Shown here piece after piece: positions 1-8,502 of a stretch of 64,000 bases of DNA. The notes beneath the pieces were generated by a model that was given only the letters and a program-made list of their open reading frames with translations, ran no database searches and was not told where the DNA came from. The stretch is taken from the NCBI GenBank assembly GCA_964571815.1, contig CAZNDN010000005.1, positions 1 to 64,000 on the forward strand. The letters are read 5' to 3'. Origin of the DNA: CAZNDN01 sp964571815. Its GTDB lineage: Bacteria; Fibrobacterota; Chitinivibrionia; Chitinivibrionales; WJKA01. Within the stretch, counting starts at the first letter, position 1. Each line of letters starts with the position of its first letter. The position numbers were made by a program, and so were the translations under genes.

Positions 1-72
1 GTGGAGTCGATCGGAATACGGATTCGGGACACAACCGCCCCTTCTCCTTCTTGCTACAATCCGCATTCCCTG

Positions 73-92
73 TGCTGAGCACGGTCGAAGCA
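73..92 (-). repeat. dispersed intergenic repeat, copy 1
   Basis: Read on the minus strand this 20-mer matches the one at 14026-14045 at 19 of 20 positions; both contain CTTCGACCG followed by GCTCAGCA. It lies in non-coding sequence downstream of the lipoprotein gene. A related shorter core is at 62773-62788. Similar CTTCGAC...GCTCAG motifs are common intergenic repeats in many environmental genomes (from memory, not searched). Confidence 0.6.
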
Positions 93-108
93 CGCATTCC
101 GCAATTCT

Positions 109-534
109 CTACATGCCCGAAAAATGCGACGAACTGACCACCGCCCCGATTTCGTACGTTGCGCTCACCGAGGTGTCCGGCTTCCCTCCCTCAGTGCTGC
201 TCTCTTCCACGGTCGTATCGTAGTCCAGAGCAGAGACGTACTCCACCGTAATATCGGTGTTGCGGTTGTAGAATGTCAACGTCCCGCCCAGACCGTCGCC
301 TTCCTTGACGGCATCCGCATTGCGGGGGACAGTATAAATCGAATTGTAATCGTAGCTTCCGTCGGGCACCTCATCCCCGAGCCTCGTGGTCGAGCCCCCG
401 GGAACCTTGTAGCCCTTGCTCCGGAAATAAAAGGTCACCGGAAACTCGGCGCTGTTGATAATGGAAAGGGTATTCTCGCCCGTGCAGCCCGGAAGCATGC
501 ACGCAACAAAAACCAGCAGCATCGTCCTTTTCAT
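109..534 (-). CDS. small lipoprotein of unknown function
   Basis: A 141-aa protein with a lipoprotein signal: basic start MKRTM, a hydrophobic stretch, then a lipobox ending LPGC with Cys16 as the likely lipidated residue. The mature part is polar and probably beta-rich (ITVEYVSALDYDTTVEE), with no domain I recognise. The ATG at 534 is chosen because the signal peptide starts there and a weak AAAGG lies 9 nt upstream; the frame stays open for 88 more codons, but that extension is arginine-rich and overlaps the STAS gene, so it is not believed. It follows the STAS gene on the same strand by 88 nt. Probably anchored in the outer membrane; the role is unknown. Confidence 0.7.
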   Translation of the reverse strand: MKRTMLLVFVACMLPGCTGENTLSIINSAEFPVTFYFRSKGYKVPGGSTTRLGDEVPDGSYDYNSIYTVPRNADAVKEGDGLGGTLTFYNRNTDITVEYVSALDYDTTVEESSTEGGKPDTSVSATYEIGAVVSSSHFSGM

Positions 535-622
535 CGTAGTACCTTTCGTAAAGCTCAGAATCGTTTCGGCCACGCGAAATGCACGCGAAAGCGCCGTCCC
601 GGAAACCGCGTTCCCCGATTGC

Positions 623-1039
623 TCAGGAGCCTTCCTGCTTGTCCCGCCTGAAAGCCTCCAACGCCTCCTCCACCGTCTCAAAACAGGGGAAGAGCCGGTC
701 GAGCGAGAGCAGATGAAACGGCTCGGACAACGATTGGGGCATGTGCAGCATCTTGATGGTCCTCTCCTCCTTGCGCAGCTCTTTGAGGGTCCTGGCAAGG
801 GTTCCCCATCCGGTACTGCTCATGAAACTGACCTTCTCCAGGTCGATCAGGATATTCGGCTTGCCCTCGGAAAGCAGCCTGTCGATCGGCTCACTGAGCA
901 TCCTCACATTGGTGTGATCGACCGATCCGGCCACTTTCAGCAGCACCACCGGCAATTGTTCGTCGATCACCTCGGAATCCACGCTGATCCGATTGTCCGG
1001 GTCTGAGCCGGGGATCTCACCTTCCCGCGGAAAAGGCAT
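623..1039 (-). CDS. STAS-domain protein (anti-sigma factor antagonist-like)
   Basis: About 138 aa. The core from residue 20 on has the STAS pattern: VVLLKVAGSVDHTNV near the start, NILIDLEKVSFMSSTGWGTL in the middle, then a C-terminal helix rich in E and R. The SSTG motif sits where SpoIIAA-type proteins carry the phosphorylatable serine, so phosphorylation by a partner kinase is plausible. The ATG at 1039 is the first in-frame start after the gap; the open frame runs back to the scaffold gap at 1109, so the N-terminus may be longer. STAS proteins act as partner-switch regulators of sigma factors or other outputs. No anti-sigma kinase is next to it, unless one lies in the gap. Confidence 0.8.
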   Translation of the reverse strand: MPFPREGEIPGSDPDNRISVDSEVIDEQLPVVLLKVAGSVDHTNVRMLSEPIDRLLSEGKPNILIDLEKVSFMSSTGWGTLARTLKELRKEERTIKMLHMPQSLSEPFHLLSLDRLFPCFETVEEALEAFRRDKQEGS

Positions 1040-1108
1040 GGTATGTCCCAGCTTCTCCCGCTCCTCCTCCCCTCCCTCCGCGTCGGTCTGCACGTAGATC
1101 GACGTGCG

Positions 1109-1208
1109 NNNNNNNNNNNNNNNNNNNNNNNNNNNNNNNNNNNNNNNNNNNNNNNNNNNNNNNNNNNNNNNNNNNNNNNNNNNNNNNNNNNNNNNNNNNN
1201 NNNNNNNN
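1109..1208. other. scaffold gap (100 N)
   Basis: Exactly 100 unknown bases, the usual placeholder for a gap of unknown size. Composition changes across it: the right flank is purine-rich and apparently non-coding, so the two sides may not be close neighbours in the real genome. Confidence 0.98.
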
Positions 1209-1572
1209 GCAGAGGGTGGAGCCAGGTACAAAAATCAAAGGACAAAGAACAAGAACTGCAAGAGCAGAAATCAGAGCGCAGTAGGAAAGAGGTACAGAGA
1301 GGCAGCGAGCGGGGGCTGGAGTCCAGCAGTAGTGGTACAAACACGGTCGGGGACGACCGTGCCACACAAGGTGGAGAAGAGCAAGAGTCAAGGATCTGAG
1401 ATGCAGCGAGCAGTAGTGCTGGTCGTGCTCGTACTCGCTGCGATTCACCCCCCAACCCCAATCAGCCGTTCATTGCCGCACAACCAGGGCCGACACGACG
1501 GGCCTGCCGACCATGTTCCCGCCGGTATTGAAACCGAGCTTTGCGTTATGGTTGCGGTGTCGTTTGACGTCG
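1209..1572. other. non-coding stretch before the first kinase operon
   Basis: No convincing gene. The first 200 nt are purine-rich (runs of GAACAAGAA, GCAAGAGCAG type) and unlike the surrounding coding sequence. It contains the hairpin at 1342-1361 and leads into the promoter at 1573-1602. Confidence 0.6.
1342..1361. repeat. short perfect inverted repeat
   Basis: CACGGTC (1342-1348) pairs with GACCGTG (1355-1361) around a 6-nt GGGGAC loop. Outside it GTGG (1332-1335) can pair with CCAC (1362-1365) after a short internal loop. There is no T-tract, so it is not a typical intrinsic terminator; it may be a dispersed palindromic repeat. Confidence 0.5.
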
Positions 1573-1602
1573 TTGCGAAAGGCGTGTAGGCATTACTATA
1601 AT
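1573..1602 (+). promoter_or_regulatory. sigma-70-type promoter of the kinase/repeat-protein/GspE operon
   Basis: TTGCGA (1573-1578) and a perfect TATAAT (1597-1602) are separated by 18 nt. A start near 1609 would give a 45-nt leader before the kinase ATG at 1654. Pattern match by eye only. Confidence 0.5.
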
Positions 1603-1653
1603 GATTTATATTTCCTCCTTCACCGAGCCGCGTGTCACGGAGTGGGAAGAGCA

Positions 1654-2535
1654 ATGGCCAATCCAACGATCGATGCGAAACAGTTCATAGGGCGAGACCT
1701 GGGGACCGTGACGATCCTCGAGGAGATCGGGCGCGGGGCCTCCGGGGCGGTGTTTCTGGGGTTTCAGCGTACGCTCAAGCGCCAGGTGGCGGTCAAGGTC
1801 ATGCTCAAATCCTTCAGGACCAACGAGACATCACGGGAACTGTTCCGCCAGGAAGCCGAAATGGTGGCCGTGCTGAGCCATCCCAATATCATTCCTATCT
1901 TCGAGATGGGCGAGGCCGACGACTGCTACTACCAGGTGATCCAGGTGGTGCAGGGTCAGGACCTGGATACGATGATCCGCCGACGGCTCAAGAACCCGAT
2001 TCCGGCCAGGCGGCTTCTGCCGCGGGAAGAGAGCATCTCGATGATGATCGGGGTTCTCGACGGGCTCGGGTATGCGCACACCGAGGGTGTGGTGCACCAG
2101 GATATCAAACCGGCCAATGTGCTTGTGGAAAAACGTATGGGGCGACCCCTTATCGCCGATTTCGGCATTGCCCGTACCAGGCGCTCCGAAATCTCGCGGG
2201 AGGGCGTGGTCGTGGGCAGCCCGCTGTTCATGGCGCCGGAGCAGGTGGCCAACAAGGAAACCGACCAGCGAACCGATATTTACTCGGCGGGCGTGATGCT
2301 CTACCAGATGCTGGCCGGCGTGCTGCCCGTGGCGGAGAAGGAGCCCATGCGCCTGCTGGTCAAGAAGATCGAGGCCCCGGGGACCGAATTCACCGTTGCA
2401 CCGTCGAAGGCGTCTCCTCTTATCGACAAGGAACTCGAAGCGATCATCCTCCACGCTATCGCCCCCTCTCCCGACAAACGCTTCGGTACCTGCGAGGAGA
2501 TGGCACGCGATTTGCAAGCATACGCGAAAAGCTAG
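1654..2535 (+). CDS. soluble Ser/Thr protein kinase (PknB-type catalytic domain only)
   Basis: A 293-aa protein that is almost all kinase domain. Visible motifs: glycine loop GRGASGAV (about 26-33), lysine in VAVKVM (K48), catalytic loop HQDIKPANV (148-156), DFG (169-171) and APE (194-196). The HRD arginine is replaced by glutamine, so it is a non-RD kinase, often meaning that activation-loop phosphorylation is not needed. No membrane segment or sensor domain follows; the protein stops just after the C-lobe, so it is probably cytosolic. The start at 1654 is preceded by GGGAAG; upstream open frame is non-coding. It is the first gene of an operon with the repeat protein (79 nt downstream) and the GspE-type ATPase, which are candidate substrates or partners (inference). 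Confidence 0.9.
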   Translation: MANPTIDAKQFIGRDLGTVTILEEIGRGASGAVFLGFQRTLKRQVAVKVMLKSFRTNETSRELFRQEAEMVAVLSHPNIIPIFEMGEADDCYYQVIQVVQGQDLDTMIRRRLKNPIPARRLLPREESISMMIGVLDGLGYAHTEGVVHQDIKPANVLVEKRMGRPLIADFGIARTRRSEISREGVVVGSPLFMAPEQVANKETDQRTDIYSAGVMLYQMLAGVLPVAEKEPMRLLVKKIEAPGTEFTVAPSKASPLIDKELEAIILHAIAPSPDKRFGTCEEMARDLQAYAKS

Positions 2536-2614
2536 GTTGTCGCCGCGCCTGCCCGGAACAGGGAACTCCGAGTCGTCGGGAAAATCGGCCGAGCAGATCT
2601 ACGGGAGTGTGTCT

Positions 2615-5600
2615 GTGTCTCAAAACGAAAAAAGTACCGGCAGTCACCTTTCGCAGGCCGCAGCCGACGATCTCATACGAAGCTTCTGGGTCGCCTACAA
2701 CAATTACGGCCTGTACGGCGCACAGCACCCGCATACACGCAAGGCCGCCGCGATCCTGCACGAGCATCTCGCCGAGCCCCTGAAGGGAACATCGCCGATA
2801 ACCTTCCACCTCGAACACGACGCTCTCGTGTGCGAGGAATGGAAAGCGCCGCCGCGCAGCTACGGGCCGCGGCTGGTGGAGCGCATGAAAGATGCACGCA
2901 TACAGTCGATATCCTTCTACCGCGGGATCGAGCAGGACGCGCTCCGCAAGCTGATCGAGGTTCTGTGCAACACCCGAGCCTGTCCCGGGGTCGACGAGAT
3001 GGCGGCGGAGCTGCACCGGGAGCAGGTGACGGGATTGCGATTCAACTTTGTCACCTACGAGAAAGTCACGATCGAAGAGAGTATCGTGCGGCGCGACCTG
3101 CGGAAACTCGCCGAGGCGTTCTCGCTGAATGTTGCCGACTCTCAAGCGGAGGCCGCCGACGCCGACGAACTGCTCTCCCACCCTTCCCACGTGGGCGCCG
3201 AGTCTTCATCCTCCCTTGCCCTGCGACTGAGGACCGTGCGGCAGGCCCTGGCGCACAAGGAAAGCGCCGGCGGCGACACAACACTCCCCTCGACCGACAG
3301 CATGATCCAGTCCCTGACCACCTTGCGCGCGGCGGTCACGAAACAACTGCAGCTCGATGTTTCGGCGGGAAAAATCATGGAAATCGACACGGCCGCCGCA
3401 ACCGAAATGGAGCGGCTGACCATCGAAGTGGTGGCGCGTATCGTGCGGGAGGAATACCGCGAGGGCGCTATTTCGGTCAAGCGGCTGGCGGAGATCATAC
3501 GACGGCTGGTACCCGATCTTCGGGAGCTGAAACGTATCCTGCCGAGGCTCAAGGAAGTGCTGCTTGCCGAGGGCATGGAACTGCCGGAATACCTGGGCCT
3601 GGTCCGGGAACTGTTCGAAGAGCTTCAGGAAGACGGTATCGTGGACGCACTGCGGGGTGCGGCCGAGGAGATTGGTATCAGTGTCGACGAAGTGCTTGAA
3701 ACCATGAAAGCTCATCCGCGCGAGTCGGTCCGCCTCGCGCTTCTTGCCTCCGAAGTGCAGTCGCTGATGGGTGACGACCCGCAACGGTTCCAGTCGCTGC
3801 TCAGCGACTATATCGAGCGGCTCAGCACCGAACGTTCCGCGCACGCACGAGACGCTTCGGCGGACGAGACCGGCGCGGAGTCCAACGACGGAACAGCCTA
3901 TCTGGAATGGGAACTTCTGGAAGAGCTTCGGCGGCTGGGAGTCAATGACACGGTCATGAAACAAGTGAGCCGGGGCCTGGGTCGGCGCCGTGAGGCGCGC
4001 CGGGAAGCCGCGGCCGGAACGGGGGACGTCGGGCGGACATTTGTCGCCCCGGCCGCGCACCTCTCCCGAGGCGAAAGCTTCGCGCCCGGATGGGAAGAGA
4101 GCTGCCTGACCGTGAATTCACTGCTGGCCGGGAAAGGGCTGGGCGAAGAGCAGGTGCGGCGATTCGTGCGCATGACCTCGGAGACCGGCGGACTTCTCGG
4201 GTCGGTCGACGAGTCGCTGCGCAACGCCGTTGTCAACTGGATGGCCGAGGCGGGCGTGACGCTGAAACGCAGTGTGGACGACGGTGCCGGCCCGGACCGG
4301 GTTTCGGCTACGCTGCTGAGCCTGGAGGCCGGACTGACCGCGGCCCTGCGCAACAGTGGAATCGACGAGCAGGTAATAGCCGAAATCCGCTCCCGTGTTT
4401 CGCGACGCCTGGTCGACATGATGGCCCGGTTCAAGTCGTTGGGTATGCTCGAAGGAAAAGAACCCGAAGACCGGGGGCCTTCCGACACCGACGGCGCTCT
4501 CATGGTCGCCCTGGAAAAAGAGTTCGGAGAGTCCGCCTCCCCCGGCCGGCTCCCTCTGGTCCGTTCCCTGGCGGGACAGGGGTACGATGAAAAGCGTATT
4601 CGGGAATTCGTGGACCTGGCGGCGGGGATCGGGGAGGCCCTGGGTCCCGAAGGGCAACGCCCGGAAGAACTGGTCCGCGCGTACGTGAGCAGAACCGGCA
4701 TGGGCATCGATATCGCCGGTCGGCTGGCCGGCGGCGACGGCGGCTCACGCGACGTTGCCGAAATGTGTGCGGAGATTATCGACGAGTTCGTGACCGATCT
4801 CAGAAACCGCGGTGTGGGAGAGGATGAAGCACGCAGAGCCGGGGTTGCTTTCAGCATTAGGCTTGCCGATATCCTGGAACGCATGCACGCCGACGGGATG
4901 CTTCCGGGCGAAGGCGGCGAAGCCGAACCGGGGAAGGCGCTGCGCGGCATGGCGGCCATGCTTCGCGAGCAGACCGCCGCGGGACGATTCGCCTCGGAGC
5001 TGCGGGCCCGGATGGAAAGCCGCGGGATTGCCGAACCGTTCGCGCGCGAGTTTCTGCACCTGGCCTCGGAGATCGGCAACGCACTCCCGGCCTCGGCCGA
5101 AGGCAACTACGCGGAGATGCTTGCCGGCTTCGCCGAATCGGTTGGCTCGGCGCAAGCGGGAGAGGGAAGTGCAGCGGGAGCCCCTGCCGACAGCCGGTCG
5201 ATGTCGGATACCATAGTCTCGCTGGAACGGGAACTGCAGGCATACCTGGGTCGAACCGACGCCGCACCGGAGACGGTTGAGCGGTTGACACGACGATTCA
5301 CGGAGGGCCTTGCCGGACTGGCCCAACGGCTCGACCGTGAAGGCATGCTCGAAGAAGCTGCCGATTCCGACTCCTCAACCGGCGATGCGCTTCGGGGCCT
5401 TGCCCACGTCGCCGAAGGGGAAGCGGCCGACCAGGACGCACCCGCGGCCGCGCTGGAAGACGCCCTGCGCGCCGGCGGTATCGATCAATCGAATATCGGC
5501 GCCGCCCTTAAGCTTCTGGCCGAGATAGGACAGGCTGTCCCCGAAGAAAAGAAAGAGCTTCGCTTCCGGGTCTCGGCTCACGTGGCCGAGCATGCGGCAG

Positions 5601-6334
5601 GGCTTGTGCAAAGCAGTGGAACCGGGGACACAACCGCCGCGGAGCGTGAGCACCAGGCAGTGAGGCTTTCGGAGACCGTTCGACAGTCGCTGGAAGCGAT
5701 GCTGCGCACGGCGGGCGCGAGTGCCGGGACGGTTTCGGCGGCGTCGACAAAAACCGTCGACCTGCTGAAACTGTGCGCCTCTGTGGCGTCGGCCCGGCCC
5801 GATTCGTCGAAAACCATGCGTGTGGACCGACCGTCACGCCGGCCGAAGAGCGGGAAGAAGACACCGCGATCGTTTCCCAAAGAGGTGCTCAAGGGGCCGC
5901 ATACGAAGCGGGAGCTGCAGCGGGAGACGGCGCGAGCCGTTCGCTACGGCAGTCCCTTGTCCTGCCTGCTGCTGTCGATCGACCGTGTGGGCGAGCGCGA
6001 CGATGCCGACGATGCGGTTCTGGAGCGGGCGTACCGGGAGATTGTGAGACTGTTGCTCCCCACACTCCGTGAGGTGGACCTGATCGGCGCCTGGGGAGGC
6101 ATTGCCACCAATCTGCTCGTGGCAATTCTTCCGAGCACCGACGAGCAGGCGGTGAGCGTGGTCGAGAATCGTGTAGCCGGAATGCTCGCCGGCGTGGGCA
6201 TCGGGACGGACGGCGGGCGGGAAGCGGTGTATCCGCGGATTACGACGGCTACGTTTCGCGAGGGTGACGGAAAATCATTTGTTCGCACGATAAAACGCCG
6301 GCACGGGAAGGCAGCCGGTCGAAAGATTCCGTGA
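2615..6334 (+). CDS. large helical-repeat protein with degenerate C-terminal GGDEF-like domain
   Basis: About 1239 aa, from a GTG at 2615 with GGGAG 7 nt upstream. The N-terminal ~190 residues (LYGAQHPHTRKAAAIL..., ...ISFYRGIEQDALRKL) resemble a helical domain found ahead of diguanylate cyclases and other signalling modules. The middle (about 430-1066) is a tandem array of degenerate helical repeats with two alternating units. Unit B has the form G.(D/E)E..(I/V)R.FV.L..EIG..L (about 499-550, 627-697, 775-844, 924-995); unit A ends in a ..L.R...(G/D)GML motif (about 567-618, 713-768, 865-916). The last ~140 residues have a GGDEF-like layout: LSCLLLSIDRVGERDDAD, then LREVDLIGAWGG, then LLVAILPSTDEQA. 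The GGDEF signature itself is replaced by GGIATN, so cyclase activity is not expected. It overlaps the next gene's region and is probably a signalling scaffold. Confidence 0.8.
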   Translation: MSQNEKSTGSHLSQAAADDLIRSFWVAYNNYGLYGAQHPHTRKAAAILHEHLAEPLKGTSPITFHLEHDALVCEEWKAPPRSYGPRLVERMKDARIQSISFYRGIEQDALRKLIEVLCNTRACPGVDEMAAELHREQVTGLRFNFVTYEKVTIEESIVRRDLRKLAEAFSLNVADSQAEAADADELLSHPSHVGAESSSSLALRLRTVRQALAHKESAGGDTTLPSTDSMIQSLTTLRAAVTKQLQLDVSAGKIMEIDTAAATEMERLTIEVVARIVREEYREGAISVKRLAEIIRRLVPDLRELKRILPRLKEVLLAEGMELPEYLGLVRELFEELQEDGIVDALRGAAEEIGISVDEVLETMKAHPRESVRLALLASEVQSLMGDDPQRFQSLLSDYIERLSTERSAHARDASADETGAESNDGTAYLEWELLEELRRLGVNDTVMKQVSRGLGRRREARREAAAGTGDVGRTFVAPAAHLSRGESFAPGWEESCLTVNSLLAGKGLGEEQVRRFVRMTSETGGLLGSVDESLRNAVVNWMAEAGVTLKRSVDDGAGPDRVSATLLSLEAGLTAALRNSGIDEQVIAEIRSRVSRRLVDMMARFKSLGMLEGKEPEDRGPSDTDGALMVALEKEFGESASPGRLPLVRSLAGQGYDEKRIREFVDLAAGIGEALGPEGQRPEELVRAYVSRTGMGIDIAGRLAGGDGGSRDVAEMCAEIIDEFVTDLRNRGVGEDEARRAGVAFSIRLADILERMHADGMLPGEGGEAEPGKALRGMAAMLREQTAAGRFASELRARMESRGIAEPFAREFLHLASEIGNALPASAEGNYAEMLAGFAESVGSAQAGEGSAAGAPADSRSMSDTIVSLERELQAYLGRTDAAPETVERLTRRFTEGLAGLAQRLDREGMLEEAADSDSSTGDALRGLAHVAEGEAADQDAPAAALEDALRAGGIDQSNIGAALKLLAEIGQAVPEEKKELRFRVSAHVAEHAAGLVQSSGTGDTTAAEREHQAVRLSETVRQSLEAMLRTAGASAGTVSAASTKTVDLLKLCASVASARPDSSKTMRVDRPSRRPKSGKKTPRSFPKEVLKGPHTKRELQRETARAVRYGSPLSCLLLSIDRVGERDDADDAVLERAYREIVRLLLPTLREVDLIGAWGGIATNLLVAILPSTDEQAVSVVENRVAGMLAGVGIGTDGGREAVYPRITTATFREGDGKSFVRTIKRRHGKAAGRKIP

Positions 6335-6345
6335 AGGGGAATACG

Positions 6346-8475
6346 ATGCAGACACGTCAGGGTAGACCGGCCAGAGAATACTCGATGGTACTGTGTACCA
6401 ACGGCCGCAGCGATGGGCGCGAATCGGTCAAGGGGCTGATGGACTACACGGGGCTGTCGGGGATGCTGTCGATATCGGAAGGAACACTTGCCGACAAGAA
6501 CACATCCGGCGATATTGTCGTTGCGATATTCGATATCGACGACGATGTCGAGGAGTACCTGGCCAACGTGGCATATCTGAAAGTGGTAAAAAAAATCCCG
6601 GTGGTGTTCGGGTTTGTCGTGGAAGGTGCCGGGCCGGCACTGGAGGGACGGATCGGAGAGTTGCCCGCCGACGACACGGTGTTCATGCCGATATCGGCGC
6701 AGGACTTCCACAGGATGGTCATGACGCACGTGGTGTCGCTGAAGCTGGAGGAGGATACGCACAGGCCGAGCGTGTCCCGTTCGCGTCAATCTCTGGGCTC
6801 GATCCTGGTGGAGCACAATCTCATTACGTCGATGCAGCTCAAAAAAGCGCTGGAGTACCAGAAGGGCTCCGGCCTTCGACTGGGTGAAGCCCTGACGCTG
6901 CTGGGTTGTATCTCGGAGGAGCAGAAAAACCACTTTCTCGCCAGTCAACTCGGCGTCGGCCTGGCCACGGCCAAGCAGTTTGCCGCGGCGCAGTTGGATA
7001 TCGTTTCGCTTGTCCCGGAGCATATTGCCAAGCGATTCAACTGCATTGCGCTGGAACGTGACGACGACACACTGACGGTGGCGATGACCGATGTGCTCAA
7101 CCTGCGGCATCTCGACGCTCTCCGGGATGCAACGAACCTCACCATCAACCCCGTGCTGGGCACCCACGAGGATATCAAGACAAGCGTGGAGCGCTACTAT
7201 CAGGAGCTGGCCTCTCAGCGTGACGCATCGGACCTGATGGCCGATTTCGGCGAAGACGTCGAGTACATGGCGCAGGAGGCGGAGGATGTCAGCGTGGAGG
7301 AAGCGGCCGCGGCCGGGGCCGAGCTGGGGATTATCAAACTTGTCAATATGCTGATCACCAACGCCGTGCGCGAGCGGGCCAGCGATATCCATATCGAGCC
7401 CATGGAAAAGGAGCTGATCGTACGCTACCGGGTCGACGGCATTCTGAGGAAGGTGATGTCACCCCCGAAACGCTCCCTGCAGGCCATCGTTACGCGTATC
7501 AAGATTCTGTCCGATCTGGATATCGCCGAGCGTCGCCTGCCCCAGGACGGACGGATGGTGGTGCGTATCGGCCGCAAGGAAGTTGACATCCGCGTATCGA
7601 TCCTTCCTACGGTGTTCGGCGAAAAAGCCGTGCTTCGCATACTGGACAAGGAAGCTTTCGAGAAGAGCGTGACCAATCTGGGCTTTCGCTCCCACGACCT
7701 GGAGGTGTTCAAGCGTTGCATCACCTACCCTTACGGCATGATTATCGTCACGGGCCCCACGGGAAGCGGCAAGTCGACCACTTTGTATTCGGCGGCGCAG
7801 CACGTGAAATCGGTGGTGCGCAACATGGTGACGGTGGAGGACCCGGTGGAGTTTCACATGGAGGGTATCACGCAGGTGCAGGTCAATCCCCGGATCGGCC
7901 TGACCTTTGCAAACGCCCTGCGCTCGATACTCCGCCAGGACCCCGATATCATCCTGATCGGCGAAATTCGTGATGCGGAGACCGCCGATATCGCGGTGAA
8001 GATGGCGCTGACCGGGCACCTTGTCTTCTCCACGCTTCATACCAACGATGCGGTCGGGGCCATACCGCGACTGGCGGATATCGGCATCCCGCCCGTGCTG
8101 ATCGGCTCGGCGCTGAACCTGATCGTGGCGCAGCGGCTGGTCAGGAAGATATGTACGAAGTGCAAAACCGTGTATCGGCCCGACGAAGAGCTGCTTCAAC
8201 AATTGAAACTGCAGGGAAAGGACTGTAATTTCTATCGGGGTGAAGGGTGTGTGGCGTGCAATGGTACCGGTTTTCTCGGCCGAACCGCGCTGTTTGAGAT
8301 GATCGAAGTCTCCCGGTCGGTCCGCAGCTTGATCATTAGAAGCGCCTCGGCGCGGGACATCCAGGACAAGGCCGAAGAGGAAGGCATGCAGACGCTGCGA
8401 GAGGTCGGCATTCAACTCGCGCTCGAGGGGACGACCACGATCGAGCAGGTGCTGGCGGTAACGACGCAGGTGTAG
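6346..8475 (+). CDS. GspE/PilB-family secretion or pilus-assembly ATPase with N-terminal receiver-like domain
   Basis: A 709-aa ATPase of type II secretion/type IV pilus systems. Residues about 1-120 look like a receiver-type alpha/beta fold (SMVLCTNGRSDGRESVKGL..., DIVVAIFDIDDDVEEYL..., KIPVVFGF). Then comes the GspE N-terminal domain (LGSILVEHNLITSMQLKKAL), and the motor: Walker A GPTGSGKST (near 470), Walker B LIGEIRDAET (near 537), STLHTNDA, and a zinc site CTKC...CVAC (near 603 and 635). The start at 6346 has AAGGGGA at proper distance; a GTG at 6331 lies closer to the upstream gene but has no such site. It powers pilus extension or secretion from the cytoplasmic face of the inner membrane. 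No GspF, pilin or PilT gene is nearby, so PilB versus GspE cannot be decided. Confidence 0.9.
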   Translation: MQTRQGRPAREYSMVLCTNGRSDGRESVKGLMDYTGLSGMLSISEGTLADKNTSGDIVVAIFDIDDDVEEYLANVAYLKVVKKIPVVFGFVVEGAGPALEGRIGELPADDTVFMPISAQDFHRMVMTHVVSLKLEEDTHRPSVSRSRQSLGSILVEHNLITSMQLKKALEYQKGSGLRLGEALTLLGCISEEQKNHFLASQLGVGLATAKQFAAAQLDIVSLVPEHIAKRFNCIALERDDDTLTVAMTDVLNLRHLDALRDATNLTINPVLGTHEDIKTSVERYYQELASQRDASDLMADFGEDVEYMAQEAEDVSVEEAAAAGAELGIIKLVNMLITNAVRERASDIHIEPMEKELIVRYRVDGILRKVMSPPKRSLQAIVTRIKILSDLDIAERRLPQDGRMVVRIGRKEVDIRVSILPTVFGEKAVLRILDKEAFEKSVTNLGFRSHDLEVFKRCITYPYGMIIVTGPTGSGKSTTLYSAAQHVKSVVRNMVTVEDPVEFHMEGITQVQVNPRIGLTFANALRSILRQDPDIILIGEIRDAETADIAVKMALTGHLVFSTLHTNDAVGAIPRLADIGIPPVLIGSALNLIVAQRLVRKICTKCKTVYRPDEELLQQLKLQGKDCNFYRGEGCVACNGTGFLGRTALFEMIEVSRSVRSLIIRSASARDIQDKAEEEGMQTLREVGIQLALEGTTTIEQVLAVTTQV

Positions 8476-8502
8476 GAGAAAAGACTTTGTGGAAAGCTGA
8501 GC

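Noticed and set aside
1333..1365. Hairpin considered as an intrinsic terminator
   Set aside because: No T-run on either strand and no gene ending nearby.
5944..7392. 482-codon open frame on the minus strand
   Set aside because: It is the complement of the repeat protein and GspE/PilB genes, with a His/Arg-rich composition typical of antisense frames in high-GC DNA.
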